Positions 1 to 6,901 are shown, numbered from the stretch's first letter. The stretch is 8,195 nt of DNA from Syntrophales bacterium (GCA_028712015.1 JAQTRB010000055.1:1-8195), one strand, 5' to 3'. The notes: generated by a model from the letters alone, not told the origin. Numbers and translations are program-made.

Positions 1-1
1 C

Positions 2-673
2 CGGCCAAACGAATCGCTTCCCGATCATCTCCCCTACATCGTGATCATCATCGACGAGCTTGCGGATCTGATGATGATCGCGCAGAGAAATGTGGAGGAA
101 TCCCTGACCCGCCTGGCCCAGATGGCCCGGGCCGCCGGCATTCACCTGATTCTGGCGACCCAGCGTCCTTCCGTGGACGTGATTACGGGGATCATCAAGG
201 CCAACTTCCCCACCCGGATCTCTTTCAAGGTCTCCTCCAAGGTGGACTCGCGGACGATCCTCGACCAGCTCGGCGCGGAAAAGCTTCTCGGGGCCGGGGA
301 TATGCTCTTCATCCCCCCCGGCAGTTCCAGATTGACCCGGATCCACGGCGCCTATGTCTCGGATCTGGAAATCGAACGGATCGTCGATTTCGTGAAAAAG
401 CAGGGGCAGCCGGACTACGACGAATCGATCACGACGCTGCAACCCGAATCGGGCGAGGAAAAACCGGAGGAAGATTTCGACGAGAAATATGACGAGGCCG
501 TCGCGCTCGTGACGGATCTCGGACAGGCATCGATCTCCCTCGTGCAGCGATACATGAAGATCGGGTACAACCGGGCGGCCCGGATGATCGAACGGATGGA
601 AGCGGAGGGGGTCGTCGGCCCTTCGGACGGCGCCAAACCGCGAAAGATCCTCGCGCGAAAAATTCCGCGCTGA
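2..673 (+). CDS. ftsK: DNA translocase FtsK, C-terminal part (5' truncated)
   Basis: This is the last 223 residues of an FtsK/SpoIIIE-family DNA pump, which sits at the division septum, moves chromosome DNA and activates XerCD recombination at dif. The frame is open from base 2, so the membrane domain, linker and Walker A lie outside the window. Visible in order are the Walker B strand ending in Asp-Glu (IVIIIDELADLMM, residues 13-25), the ATQRP motif (52-56) followed by the conserved SVDVITGIIKANFPTRISF stretch, the LGAGDMLF segment, and a C-terminal winged-helix gamma domain (about 163-223, YDEAVALVTDL to the end) that reads KOPS polarity sequences in this family. A GTG at 41 is in frame but falls inside the Walker B strand and is not a real start. 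rimO follows 58 bp after the stop with no obvious terminator between them. Family assignment is firm; only the 5' end is missing. Confidence 0.96.
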   Translation, partial: RPNESLPDHLPYIVIIIDELADLMMIAQRNVEESLTRLAQMARAAGIHLILATQRPSVDVITGIIKANFPTRISFKVSSKVDSRTILDQLGAEKLLGAGDMLFIPPGSSRLTRIHGAYVSDLEIERIVDFVKKQGQPDYDESITTLQPESGEEKPEEDFDEKYDEAVALVTDLGQASISLVQRYMKIGYNRAARMIERMEAEGVVGPSDGAKPRKILARKIPR

Positions 674-731
674 CGGAGAAAATCGAGTTCGGCAACGGAA
701 CCATCCGCTCGTCGGAAAGAATTTCCTGAAA

Positions 732-2084
732 ATGCGCAAAGAAAAGGTCCATATCGTCAGCCTGGGCTGCCCCAAAAATCTGGTTGATTCCGAGGTGATG
801 GCGGGCGTTTTGGCCGAGAACGGCTACCTCCTGACGGAGCGGCCGGAGGAGGCCTCGATCATCCTGATCAACACCTGCGCGTTCATTCTTCCCGCCCGCG
901 AGGAGGCGATCGACGAGATCCTCCGCATGGCGGCCTGGAAAAAGGGAGGCGACGGGCCCTGCGCGCATCTGGTCGTCACGGGTTGTCTCCCTCAGCGCTA
1001 TGGGGAAAAACTGGCCGAGGCGCTGCCCGAGGTCGATCTCTTCCTGGGCACGGCGGAAATCCCCCGCATCGCCCGACATCTGGATCGGCTGTTAACCGGT
1101 CCGAAAACCGGCAGCCACGGCCGATCCGTCATCGGTCGCCCGACCTTCCTGATGAACGCCGGCCACAGAAGACTGATTTCCACCCCGTCGAACAGCGCCT
1201 ACCTGAAGATCGCCGAAGGCTGTTCGAACCGTTGCTCATACTGCGTGATCCCTTCCATTCGCGGAAAGGCCCGAAGCCGGGCTATGGATGATATCGTGAA
1301 GGAGGCGGAGGGGCTCGCCGCGGCGGGGGTCCGGGAACTGATCCTCACCGCGCAGGACACAACGGCCTACGGCCTCGACCGCAAGGGTCGACCAACGCTG
1401 AGCCTTCTGCTCCGGGAGCTGGCTGCCGTCGACGGCCTCTCATGGATCCGCCTCCTCTACACCTACCCCGTCCGGTTGACGGAGGAGCTTCTCCGGACGA
1501 TCGCGGAAGAAAAAAAGATCTGTCCTTACCTCGACATCCCCATCCAGCACAGCGATGACGCGATCCTCGCGGCCATGCACCGCCAGGGAGACGGCGCCCT
1601 GATCCGAAACGCCATCGCGAAGGCCCGGGAGATCATTCCCGACGTTGCCCTGCGCACCTCGCTGATCGTCGGCTTTCCCGGAGAGACCGCGCGGAGATTC
1701 GAGAGCCTTCTCTCCTTCGTCCGGGAGATCCGTTTCGACCACCTCGGGGTCTTTCCATACTCCCGCGAGGAGGGAACGGCGGCGGCTTTTCTCCCGGCTC
1801 GGATTTCGGAACGGGAGAAAGAACGGCGCCGGGAGATCATCATGGATGAACAGGCGTTGATCTCCCGGGAGCTCAACAGCGCACTGATCGGAACGCGTCA
1901 GCAGGTCCTTGTCGAGGGAAAAGGCCAATTGGAGGGGTTTACCCATATCGGAAGATGCCGTCGCCAGGCTCCTGAAATCGACGGTGCGACCCATCTCCGA
2001 GGAGGACATCCGAAGGCGGGAACGATCGTCGCCTGCCGGATCATTGCCGCCGACGATTACGATCTGTATGCAGAAATTCTCTGA
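732..2084 (+). CDS. rimO: Ribosomal protein S12 methylthiotransferase RimO
   Basis: RimO is a cytoplasmic radical-SAM enzyme that adds a methylthio group to the beta carbon of a conserved aspartate in ribosomal protein S12, using two 4Fe-4S clusters. The 450 residues match the usual length. The N-terminal UPF0004 domain opens with SLGCPKNLVDSEVM, a RimO-type signature, and supplies cluster cysteines C13, C49 and C85. The radical-SAM triad is C164, C168 and C171 (EGCSNRCSYC). A TRAM domain occupies roughly 384-448 and contains the RimO-like APEIDG and DYDLYAEI tail. These details favour RimO over the tRNA enzyme MiaB. The ATG at 732 puts the first cysteine at position 13, as expected; the Shine-Dalgarno candidate (GGAAAGA at 714-720) is weak and somewhat distant, so translation may depend partly on ftsK readthrough. 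A possible terminator lies 58 bp after the stop. Confidence 0.96.
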   Translation: MRKEKVHIVSLGCPKNLVDSEVMAGVLAENGYLLTERPEEASIILINTCAFILPAREEAIDEILRMAAWKKGGDGPCAHLVVTGCLPQRYGEKLAEALPEVDLFLGTAEIPRIARHLDRLLTGPKTGSHGRSVIGRPTFLMNAGHRRLISTPSNSAYLKIAEGCSNRCSYCVIPSIRGKARSRAMDDIVKEAEGLAAAGVRELILTAQDTTAYGLDRKGRPTLSLLLRELAAVDGLSWIRLLYTYPVRLTEELLRTIAEEKKICPYLDIPIQHSDDAILAAMHRQGDGALIRNAIAKAREIIPDVALRTSLIVGFPGETARRFESLLSFVREIRFDHLGVFPYSREEGTAAAFLPARISEREKERRREIIMDEQALISRELNSALIGTRQQVLVEGKGQLEGFTHIGRCRRQAPEIDGATHLRGGHPKAGTIVACRIIAADDYDLYAEIL

Positions 2085-2142
2085 TCTTTTGGACTTCTTT
2101 CATATCGGCTCTCGCCGACAACTCCGGCCGAACCTTCCCTCG

Positions 2143-2179
2143 TCAGGAATAAGTACAGGTTATTCATGATATTTTTTTT
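2143..2179 (+). terminator. Probable intrinsic terminator after rimO
   Basis: A 10-bp imperfect stem pairs 2143-2152 with 2160-2169, with one G/A mismatch at 2146/2166 and a 7-nt loop. One T-A step after the second arm there is an unbroken run of eight T (2172-2179). Stem plus U-tract immediately downstream of a gene is the classical Rho-independent layout. The stem is AT-rich and therefore weak, which keeps confidence moderate. Confidence 0.5.
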
Positions 2180-2190
2180 ATTCGTTTGAC

Positions 2191-2219
2191 TTCACTTCGG
2201 AAAAGTATAGATGTATAAA
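2191..2219 (+). promoter_or_regulatory. Candidate sigma70-type promoter for ald
   Basis: TTCACT (2191-2196, four of six matches to the -35 consensus) and TATAAA (2214-2219, five of six to the -10 consensus) are separated by exactly 17 bp in an AT-rich island within otherwise GC-rich DNA. Transcription would begin near 2226 and give a leader of about 76 nt before ald. A better -35 match, TTGACT at 2186-2191, has no well-spaced -10 (14 or 22 bp to the nearest candidates). The pairing is inferred from sequence only. Confidence 0.45.
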
Positions 2220-2248
2220 CAGAATAGTCCAAAAAGTTGTTTCATGGG

Positions 2249-2258
2249 GAAAATTTTC
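2249..2258. promoter_or_regulatory. 10-bp palindrome in the ald leader, possible operator
   Basis: GAAAATTTTC is a perfect 10-bp palindrome lying between the candidate promoter and the ald ribosome binding site. Its position, just downstream of the predicted transcription start, would suit a regulator binding site. Short A/T palindromes also arise by chance in AT-rich DNA, and no regulator gene is visible nearby, so this is only a candidate. Confidence 0.22.
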
Positions 2259-2290
2259 TTGACGAGCGCGGAGCAGTGCCGAATCGATGA

Positions 2291-2297
2291 AGGGAGG
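2291..2297 (+). promoter_or_regulatory. Strong ribosome binding site of ald
   Basis: AGGGAGG is a near-consensus Shine-Dalgarno sequence with a 5-nt spacer to the ATG at 2303. It fixes the start of alanine dehydrogenase and suggests efficient translation. Confidence 0.8.
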
Positions 2298-2302
2298 ACA
2301 CC

Positions 2303-3415
2303 ATGATTACAGGAATTCTGAAGGAGATCAAGACCGAGGAAAACCGCGTATCCATGACACCGGCCGGGGTTGAAATCATGAAGGGCCACGGTCATACGGT
2401 CCTGGTGGAGAAGGGTGCGGGCGTCGGCAGCGGCTTCGATGACAAGGCCTATGCGGCCGCCGGGGCGGAAATCGTCAAAACCCCGAAAGAGATCTACGAT
2501 CGATCCGACATGGTGATGCATGTTAAGGAACCGATGCCTTCGGAGTATGGGCTGATCCGCAAAGACCAGATCGTCTTCACCTATCTCCATCTCGCCGCTG
2601 ACGAGATCCTGACCAGGGCCATGATCAAAACCAAATCGATCGGCATCGCCTACGAGACGATTCAGAAGGCGGACGGCTCCCTCCCCCTGCTCATCCCGAT
2701 GAGCGAGGTTGCAGGACGGATGGCCATTCAGGAAGGCGCGAAGTACCTGGAGATGGAATACGGCGGCAGCGGCGTCCTGATCGGCGGCGTCCCCGGGGTG
2801 GATCCGGCGACGGTCCTGGTCATCGGCGCGGGAACGGTCGGCACCCAGGCGGCAAGGATGGCCTGCGGGCTCGGCGCCAAGGTATACGTCGTGGATTCCT
2901 GGCTGCCGAGGCTCCGCTATCTCAATGACGTGATGCCGCCCAACTGCTTCACGCTGATGTCTTCACCGGCCGTGATTCGCAAACTGATCCGGGAGGCGGA
3001 TCTCGTCATCGGGTCCGTGCTGATTCCCGGCGCCAAGGCCCCCAAACTCGTCACCCGCGACATGCTCAAAACGATGAAAAAGGGATCCGTCATGGTCGAT
3101 GTGGCCATCGATCAGGGCGGCTGCTTCGAGACCTCGAAACCCACGACCCACAAAGACCCGATCTACACCATCGACGGCGTCATCCATTACAGCGTGGGAA
3201 ACATGCCCGGCGCCGTGGCGAAAACCTCCACACTGGCCCTCACCAATGCCACCCTCCCCTATGCGGTTCAGATCGCCGACAAGGGGTGGAAAAAGGCGAT
3301 GCGGGAAAATCCGGAGATCAAAAAGGGCGCCAATGTGGTCCAGGGCCAGATCACCTTTAAGGGGGTGGCCGACGCCTTCGGCATGAAACTCGCGCCCGTC
3401 GACAAACTTCTATAA
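2303..3415 (+). CDS. ald: Alanine dehydrogenase
   Basis: This cytoplasmic enzyme catalyses the reversible NAD-dependent deamination of L-alanine to pyruvate and ammonium. The 370 residues match the family length, and the key residues fall at their usual numbers: R15 and K75 (HVKEP) for substrate binding, catalytic H96 (YLHLA) and D270 (IDQGG), plus the GNMPGAV loop around 299-305. The Rossmann fold carries GAGTVG at 175-180 and the ribose-binding acidic residue D198. The residue two after D198 is Trp, where many family members have Asn, a small departure in the NAD pocket. The start has a strong ribosome binding site. The gene probably has its own promoter and is followed 23 bp later by a perfect inverted repeat. 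It could serve alanine fermentation, ammonia assimilation or NADH balance; the sequence does not say which direction dominates. Confidence 0.96.
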   Translation: MITGILKEIKTEENRVSMTPAGVEIMKGHGHTVLVEKGAGVGSGFDDKAYAAAGAEIVKTPKEIYDRSDMVMHVKEPMPSEYGLIRKDQIVFTYLHLAADEILTRAMIKTKSIGIAYETIQKADGSLPLLIPMSEVAGRMAIQEGAKYLEMEYGGSGVLIGGVPGVDPATVLVIGAGTVGTQAARMACGLGAKVYVVDSWLPRLRYLNDVMPPNCFTLMSSPAVIRKLIREADLVIGSVLIPGAKAPKLVTRDMLKTMKKGSVMVDVAIDQGGCFETSKPTTHKDPIYTIDGVIHYSVGNMPGAVAKTSTLALTNATLPYAVQIADKGWKKAMRENPEIKKGANVVQGQITFKGVADAFGMKLAPVDKLL

Positions 3416-3438
3416 TTTCGACCGATGAAAAACCATGC

Positions 3439-3485
3439 CATCCTCTCCAACCGGTTATGCAGGCAGTTACCGGTTGGAGAGGATG
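3439..3485. repeat. Perfect 17-bp inverted repeat (hairpin) downstream of ald
   Basis: Bases 3439-3455 and 3469-3485 are exact reverse complements (arm CATCCTCTCCAACCGGT) around a 13-nt loop. In RNA this would be a very stable hairpin 23 bp after the ald stop, so it may end transcription or protect the ald 3' end. There is no T-run on the plus strand after it. On the minus strand five T follow about 8 bp beyond the stem, a poor fit for an intrinsic terminator. An 8-bp direct repeat, ATGCAGGC, occurs in the loop (3457-3464) and again overlapping the end of the second arm (3483-3490). Confidence 0.7.
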
Positions 3486-3550
3486 CAGGCCCGTTCATAA
3501 GGGATCGCGCGGTTCGTCGAAGGCGTGTCCGCCGCAATCCGAACCTTTCC

Positions 3551-3555
3551 GGGAG
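3551..3555 (+). promoter_or_regulatory. Ribosome binding site deciding the beta-barrel gene start
   Basis: GGGAG lies 6 nt before the ATG at 3562. It selects the start directly before the signal peptide rather than the in-frame ATG at 3457, which sits inside the hairpin loop. Confidence 0.6.
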
Positions 3556-3561
3556 CAGGGA

Positions 3562-4341
3562 ATGATGAAGGTCGTTTTGCTTTTTCCCGCGTTTCTCTTC
3601 TTCCTCGCAACGGTGGTTCCCGCCGGGGCCGCGGGCTGGTATGCGCGTGGAACCCTCGGATTCGAGTGGTCCCTCGCGGCGGATTTTTCGGATGCGGACT
3701 CTGCGGCTACGAACCCACCGGCCCTCTTCGGCGCCGGCCCGGGAAGGGATGGCCGACCCATCGGCGCCTCCGGCGATTTCGGCCGATTCCCTCTGCTGGA
3801 GGCGGCAGTGGGCAAGCAAATTTCCCCTTGGCTCAGGTCCGAGCTAGCCCTTGCCTACCGGCGAGACATGTCCTACCGCGGTCAGGCCAATTTCCGGGGT
3901 GTGCCGGGCGAGCAACCGGTATCGGCCAGCGCCGATGCGTTCAGTGGAATGGCGAATCTTTTCCTCGACATCGCGGGTCTGCCCGGCGTCAACATCGGCC
4001 GTTTCCAGCCCTACTTGGGTGGAGGAGTGGGTGTGACCCATAACCGGCTCGGCGAGATGACTTACGACTTCCCCGCCAATCCCGGGAAACACAAGATTAC
4101 CATCACCCCCTCCGGGGGAAAAACGGATATCGCTTTCATGGTGGGTATCGGCACGGGGATCGCCCTATCGGAACGTACCGTCCTCGATATATCCTACCGG
4201 TACACGGACCTCGGAAGGATGTACACGGACGCCGGAAAGGCTTACCTGAACAACATCCCTGGAGGGATCGACATCGCTGAAACATGGGCGCCGCTTCGCT
4301 CTCACGGCTTCTTCGCCGGAATCCGCTACCTCTTCAAATAG
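3562..4341 (+). CDS. Outer-membrane beta-barrel protein, function unknown
   Basis: The 259-residue product begins with a Sec signal peptide: K3, a hydrophobic core from V4 to V19, then PAGAA with likely cleavage after A23 or A24. The mature part shows alternating aromatic and glycine-rich strands typical of small OmpA-like or Omp25-like barrels: YARGTLGFEW (27-36), the ELALAYR strand (94-100), FQPYLGGGVGV (148-158), VLDISYRYTDLG (207-218) and a closing GFFAGIRYLFK (249-259). The final Phe-Lys differs slightly from the usual terminal aromatic recognised by the BAM machinery. An eight-stranded barrel is the likeliest architecture. The frame is open back to an ATG at 3457, but the extra 35 residues look non-coding and the ribosome binding site supports 3562 (3565 is also possible). 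Ligand and role are unknown. It converges on pxpC with only 42 bp between the stops. Confidence 0.82.
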   Translation: MMKVVLLFPAFLFFLATVVPAGAAGWYARGTLGFEWSLAADFSDADSAATNPPALFGAGPGRDGRPIGASGDFGRFPLLEAAVGKQISPWLRSELALAYRRDMSYRGQANFRGVPGEQPVSASADAFSGMANLFLDIAGLPGVNIGRFQPYLGGGVGVTHNRLGEMTYDFPANPGKHKITITPSGGKTDIAFMVGIGTGIALSERTVLDISYRYTDLGRMYTDAGKAYLNNIPGGIDIAETWAPLRSHGFFAGIRYLFK

Positions 4342-4383
4342 CGACATGATATCGGTCCGAACAACGGATTGAAGAAGCTTCCT

Positions 4384-5355
4384 TCAAACGCCGCCTCCAT
4401 CAGCAGCACATTTCTCATCGAGATGCTTTCGGATTTGTTGCAGGCGCCTTTGCCGCTCCCGATACAGATCATGCGCCGTCTTGAGGGTCACCCGCTCGAA
4501 TCGGACGGTATTCCCGGGCACGGCCTGGGCCACGCCGGGAAGATCCACAGTGATCACCGTCGCGATTTTTGCGTATCCCCCCGAGGTCTGCTCGACGAGA
4601 AGGATGATGGGTTGCCCGTCGGCGGGAACCTGTACGTTCCCGGGCATCGTGGGTTCCGTCACGATGCTCTCCGGCGATCCGGCATCGCGCCGGACGGCGG
4701 GACCCCGGAGCCGGCACCCCATTCGGTCGATCTGCTGGGTCACCTGAAAGGAGGCGCGGAAGAAGTCACCGATGCCTTCCCGGAAGAACTCGTCCTGCGG
4801 ACCGGGGATGGCCCGGAGCACGATTTCTTGCGGATATGACGGAATCCACCGGCTGGGAAGTGTGCGGGGGCGCCTGAGGAGATCGCCCGCGCCCCGGTGA
4901 AGGGTGTCGCCCTTGATCAATCCGCGTCCCGCGACACCGCCGATTTTTGCCCTCACGAAGGTCGCGCGGCTTCCCATCACCGGAGGAACATCGATGCCCC
5001 CCGTAACCGCCAGGTAGGCTCGGCAGCCCTGCAATGCCCTGGAGATCCGGATGAGATCGCCGGGTTCCACCTTGTGCGTCCGCCATCGCGAAACGGGACG
5101 ACCATTGACGGTCATTCCCATGTCGGCGCCGGTCAGCGCGATGTCGGCCGGGGCGAGCGCCGCCAACGCGGGACCCGTCACCGTAATCTCCAGGACGGCT
5201 GCCTCTTCGGGATTCCCCACCAGCAGATTCGCAATCCGACAGGCGAAGGGATCGAGGGCCCCCGAGAAGGGAACGCCGCGATCCAGAAAAGCGGGGCGCC
5301 CCAGGTCCTGCACGGTGGTCATGGACCCCGGATTTCGAACGGCGAAAAGTTCCAT
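4384..5355 (-). CDS. pxpC: 5-oxoprolinase subunit C (AHS2/KipA family)
   Basis: PxpC is a biotin-dependent-carboxyltransferase-like subunit that works with PxpA and PxpB to convert 5-oxoproline, ATP and water into glutamate. The 323 residues are close to the usual length. Typical family segments are present: SGALDPFACRIANLLVGN near the N terminus, the GCRAYLAVTGGIDVP stretch with MGSRAT after it, and the C-terminal NVQVPADGQPIILLVEQTSGG and AQAVPGNTVRF segments. The ATG at 5355 overlaps the pxpB stop as TGATG, with GGAG (5367-5364) 8 nt upstream. An in-frame GTG at 5364 would add three residues but would overlap that binding site, so I chose the ATG. The overlap implies translational coupling with pxpB. 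It is the last gene of its operon in view. Older annotations call such proteins allophanate hydrolase subunit 2 or KipA; the adjacent pxpA supports oxoprolinase. Confidence 0.92.
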   Translation of the reverse strand: MELFAVRNPGSMTTVQDLGRPAFLDRGVPFSGALDPFACRIANLLVGNPEEAAVLEITVTGPALAALAPADIALTGADMGMTVNGRPVSRWRTHKVEPGDLIRISRALQGCRAYLAVTGGIDVPPVMGSRATFVRAKIGGVAGRGLIKGDTLHRGAGDLLRRPRTLPSRWIPSYPQEIVLRAIPGPQDEFFREGIGDFFRASFQVTQQIDRMGCRLRGPAVRRDAGSPESIVTEPTMPGNVQVPADGQPIILLVEQTSGGYAKIATVITVDLPGVAQAVPGNTVRFERVTLKTAHDLYRERQRRLQQIRKHLDEKCAADGGGV

Positions 5356-6062
5356 CAGGACCACTCCGTTTTGTACAGGCGGTCAAATTCGAGCTTGTCG
5401 ACGGGAACAAACCGGATACGGTCTCCCGCCTCGTACAGGAACGGGGATTCCCGATGAGGCGCGAAAAGCCTCAACGGCGTACGCCCGATGATCTGCCAGC
5501 CGCCGGGGCTGTCGACGGGGTAAACACCCGTCTGAGATTCCGCGAGCCCCACCGAACCCGCCGGCAGATTCGCCCGCGGCGTTTTTCGGCGGGGCGTCCA
5601 CAACCGGCGTTCCAGTCCGCCCAGGTAGCAAAATCCCGGCGTGAAACCGATCATGTAGATCCGGTAGTCCACGGAGGAATGGAGGACGATGATCTCCTGC
5701 TCCCGCAGGCCGGTGTGTTCCGCCACGACACCGATGTCGGGGCCGAATTCGCCCCCGTAGCAGACCGGGATCGGCACGATCTTCGCTTCCGCAGGGCTGC
5801 CCGCGCGGATATCCGCTTCCAAGGCATGGAGGATCTTCGCCAGTGTGGCGGGATCGGTCGCAAGCGGATCGTAGAGAATGGAGAGGGAGCGGTAACCCGG
5901 AACAACCGCCTCGACGCCGTCCGGAAGGTTTTGTTTCAGGAACGCCGTCATGGTCCGCACCTTTTCATTGACGGCGGGATCGATTCCTTCGCCATACTCC
6001 ACCAGGAGCGCGCGGTCGCCGCTCAGCCGGATTCGGGCCTGTTCATAGAGAATCGCTGACAT
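5355..6062 (-). CDS. pxpB: 5-oxoprolinase subunit B (AHS1/KipI family)
   Basis: PxpB is the second subunit of the three-part ATP-dependent 5-oxoprolinase. The 235 residues cover the whole AHS1/KipI domain. Landmarks are the SGDRALLVEYG opening (14-24), VPIPVCYGGEFGPD (96-109), the LHSS and YMIGFTPGFCYLGGL stretches (127-150), the PRRKTPRANLPAGSVG segment (157-172) and YPVDSPGGWQIIGRTP (181-196). All the strongly conserved family blocks appear intact. The ATG at 6062 gives the expected N terminus, but no Shine-Dalgarno sequence is visible in the 30 bp after pxpA, so translation probably depends on coupling or another initiation mode. Its stop overlaps the pxpC start. In Bacillus the homologue KipI was studied as a kinase inhibitor and E. 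coli YbgJ is the oxoprolinase subunit; the neighbouring pxpA and pxpC favour the enzyme role here. Confidence 0.93.
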   Translation of the reverse strand: MSAILYEQARIRLSGDRALLVEYGEGIDPAVNEKVRTMTAFLKQNLPDGVEAVVPGYRSLSILYDPLATDPATLAKILHALEADIRAGSPAEAKIVPIPVCYGGEFGPDIGVVAEHTGLREQEIIVLHSSVDYRIYMIGFTPGFCYLGGLERRLWTPRRKTPRANLPAGSVGLAESQTGVYPVDSPGGWQIIGRTPLRLFAPHRESPFLYEAGDRIRFVPVDKLEFDRLYKTEWS

Positions 6063-6092
6063 GGCTCGGGAAATACCGTTGTGAAGGAGATG

Positions 6093-6869
6093 TCAGGCGG
6101 ATGCGCCCAACGGGACGATAGACAGCCCTTCGGACTCCAGCCCTTTCCGGATCGTCCTCACGTGGTCGAGGGCCGATGGATTGTCGCCGTGCACACAGAG
6201 CGTTTGGACCTCGATTTCGATCACCGCGCCGTCCGTGGCGACCACGCTGCCCTCCTTGGCCATCCGGAGGGCCTGTTCGGCGGCCCGCTGCGGGTCGGTG
6301 ATCACGGCCCCGGGAAGCTTCCTCGGGGCCAGCCTTCCATCGGAAGTATAGGCCCGGTCGGGAAAGGCTTCGAAGACGACACGGATCCCCGCTTCATCGG
6401 CGATTTTCCTCGCAAGCCCGGACTGAGCCCCGCCCAATGTCACCCAGATGAGCGACCGATCGACGGCGGCGATGGCCTCGGCCACGGCCCGGGACAGCGG
6501 CTCGCTTCCGACGCACATGTTGTACAGGCTGCCGTGGGGCTTCACGTGCCGCAGCTTCACGCCATGGAACGCGCAAAAGCCACGCAGGGCCGCAATCTGG
6601 TAGATGACGTCATCGCGCACCTCGTCGGGGGCGCAGCCCATGTTCCGCCGCCCGAAGCCGACCAGGTCGGGGTATCCCGGATGGGCCCCCACACCCACAC
6701 CGTTCTCCCCGGCCAGTTTCACCGTCCGGTTCATGACCCGGGGATCGCCGGCGTGGAATCCGCAGGCGATGTTGGCCGAACTGATGTACCGGATCACTTC
6801 GTCGTCCATGCCCAGCCTGTAGGCGCCGAAGCTCTCCCCCATGTCGCAGTTGATGTCGATCCTCTTCAT
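6093..6869 (-). CDS. pxpA: 5-oxoprolinase subunit A (LamB/YcsF family)
   Basis: PxpA is the LamB/YcsF-family subunit of the cytoplasmic 5-oxoprolinase and is needed with PxpBC to turn 5-oxoproline into glutamate at the cost of ATP. The 258 residues agree with the family size. Diagnostic motifs are IDINCDMGESFG (4-15), SANIACGFHAGDP (31-43), GAHPGYPDLVGFGRR (61-75), HVKPHGSLYN (108-117), the EAFPDRAYTSDG block (167-178) and TLCVHGDNP (223-231). The frame is open far upstream, but the ATG at 6869 directly precedes the conserved N terminus and has GGGAG (6882-6878) 8 nt before it. The upstream frame merely shadows dctM. It lies 32 bp after dctM and 30 bp before pxpB, so all are probably cotranscribed. 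The A-B-C order differs from the E. coli B-C-A order. Confidence 0.95.
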   Translation of the reverse strand: MKRIDINCDMGESFGAYRLGMDDEVIRYISSANIACGFHAGDPRVMNRTVKLAGENGVGVGAHPGYPDLVGFGRRNMGCAPDEVRDDVIYQIAALRGFCAFHGVKLRHVKPHGSLYNMCVGSEPLSRAVAEAIAAVDRSLIWVTLGGAQSGLARKIADEAGIRVVFEAFPDRAYTSDGRLAPRKLPGAVITDPQRAAEQALRMAKEGSVVATDGAVIEIEVQTLCVHGDNPSALDHVRTIRKGLESEGLSIVPLGASA

Positions 6870-6877
6870 CGGTTCAT

Positions 6878-6882
6878 CTCCC
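6878..6882 (-). promoter_or_regulatory. Ribosome binding site of pxpA
   Basis: On the minus strand GGGAG lies 8 nt before the ATG at 6869, in the short gap after dctM. It settles the pxpA start against a long upstream open frame that runs into the permease gene. Confidence 0.65.
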
Positions 6883-6901
6883 ATCCAGGCGCGTCGAATC
6901 G

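Noticed and set aside
429..1079. 216-codon minus-strand open frame opposite ftsK and rimO
   Set aside because: It lies antisense to two well-conserved genes, has arginine/proline-rich low-plausibility content, and such frames are common in GC-rich DNA.
1440..2009. 189-codon minus-strand open frame inside rimO
   Set aside because: Antisense shadow of rimO with no recognisable domain and no ribosome binding site noted.
2105..2118. Short hairpin TCGGC-TCTC-GCCGA after rimO
   Set aside because: Only five base pairs and no following T-run; the structure at 2143-2179 is a much better terminator candidate.
3474..3501. Promoter-like pair TTGGAG and CATAAG before the barrel gene
   Set aside because: Only three of six and four of six consensus matches, with the -35 buried in the inverted-repeat arm; too weak to annotate.
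3457..3561. N-terminal extension of the barrel protein from the ATG at 3457
   Set aside because: The start lies in the hairpin loop, the extra 35 residues would bury the signal peptide, and the ATG at 3562 has its own ribosome binding site.
3268..3819. 183-codon minus-strand open frame across the end of ald and start of the barrel gene
   Set aside because: It crosses the hairpin and two real genes on the opposite strand and shows no family features.
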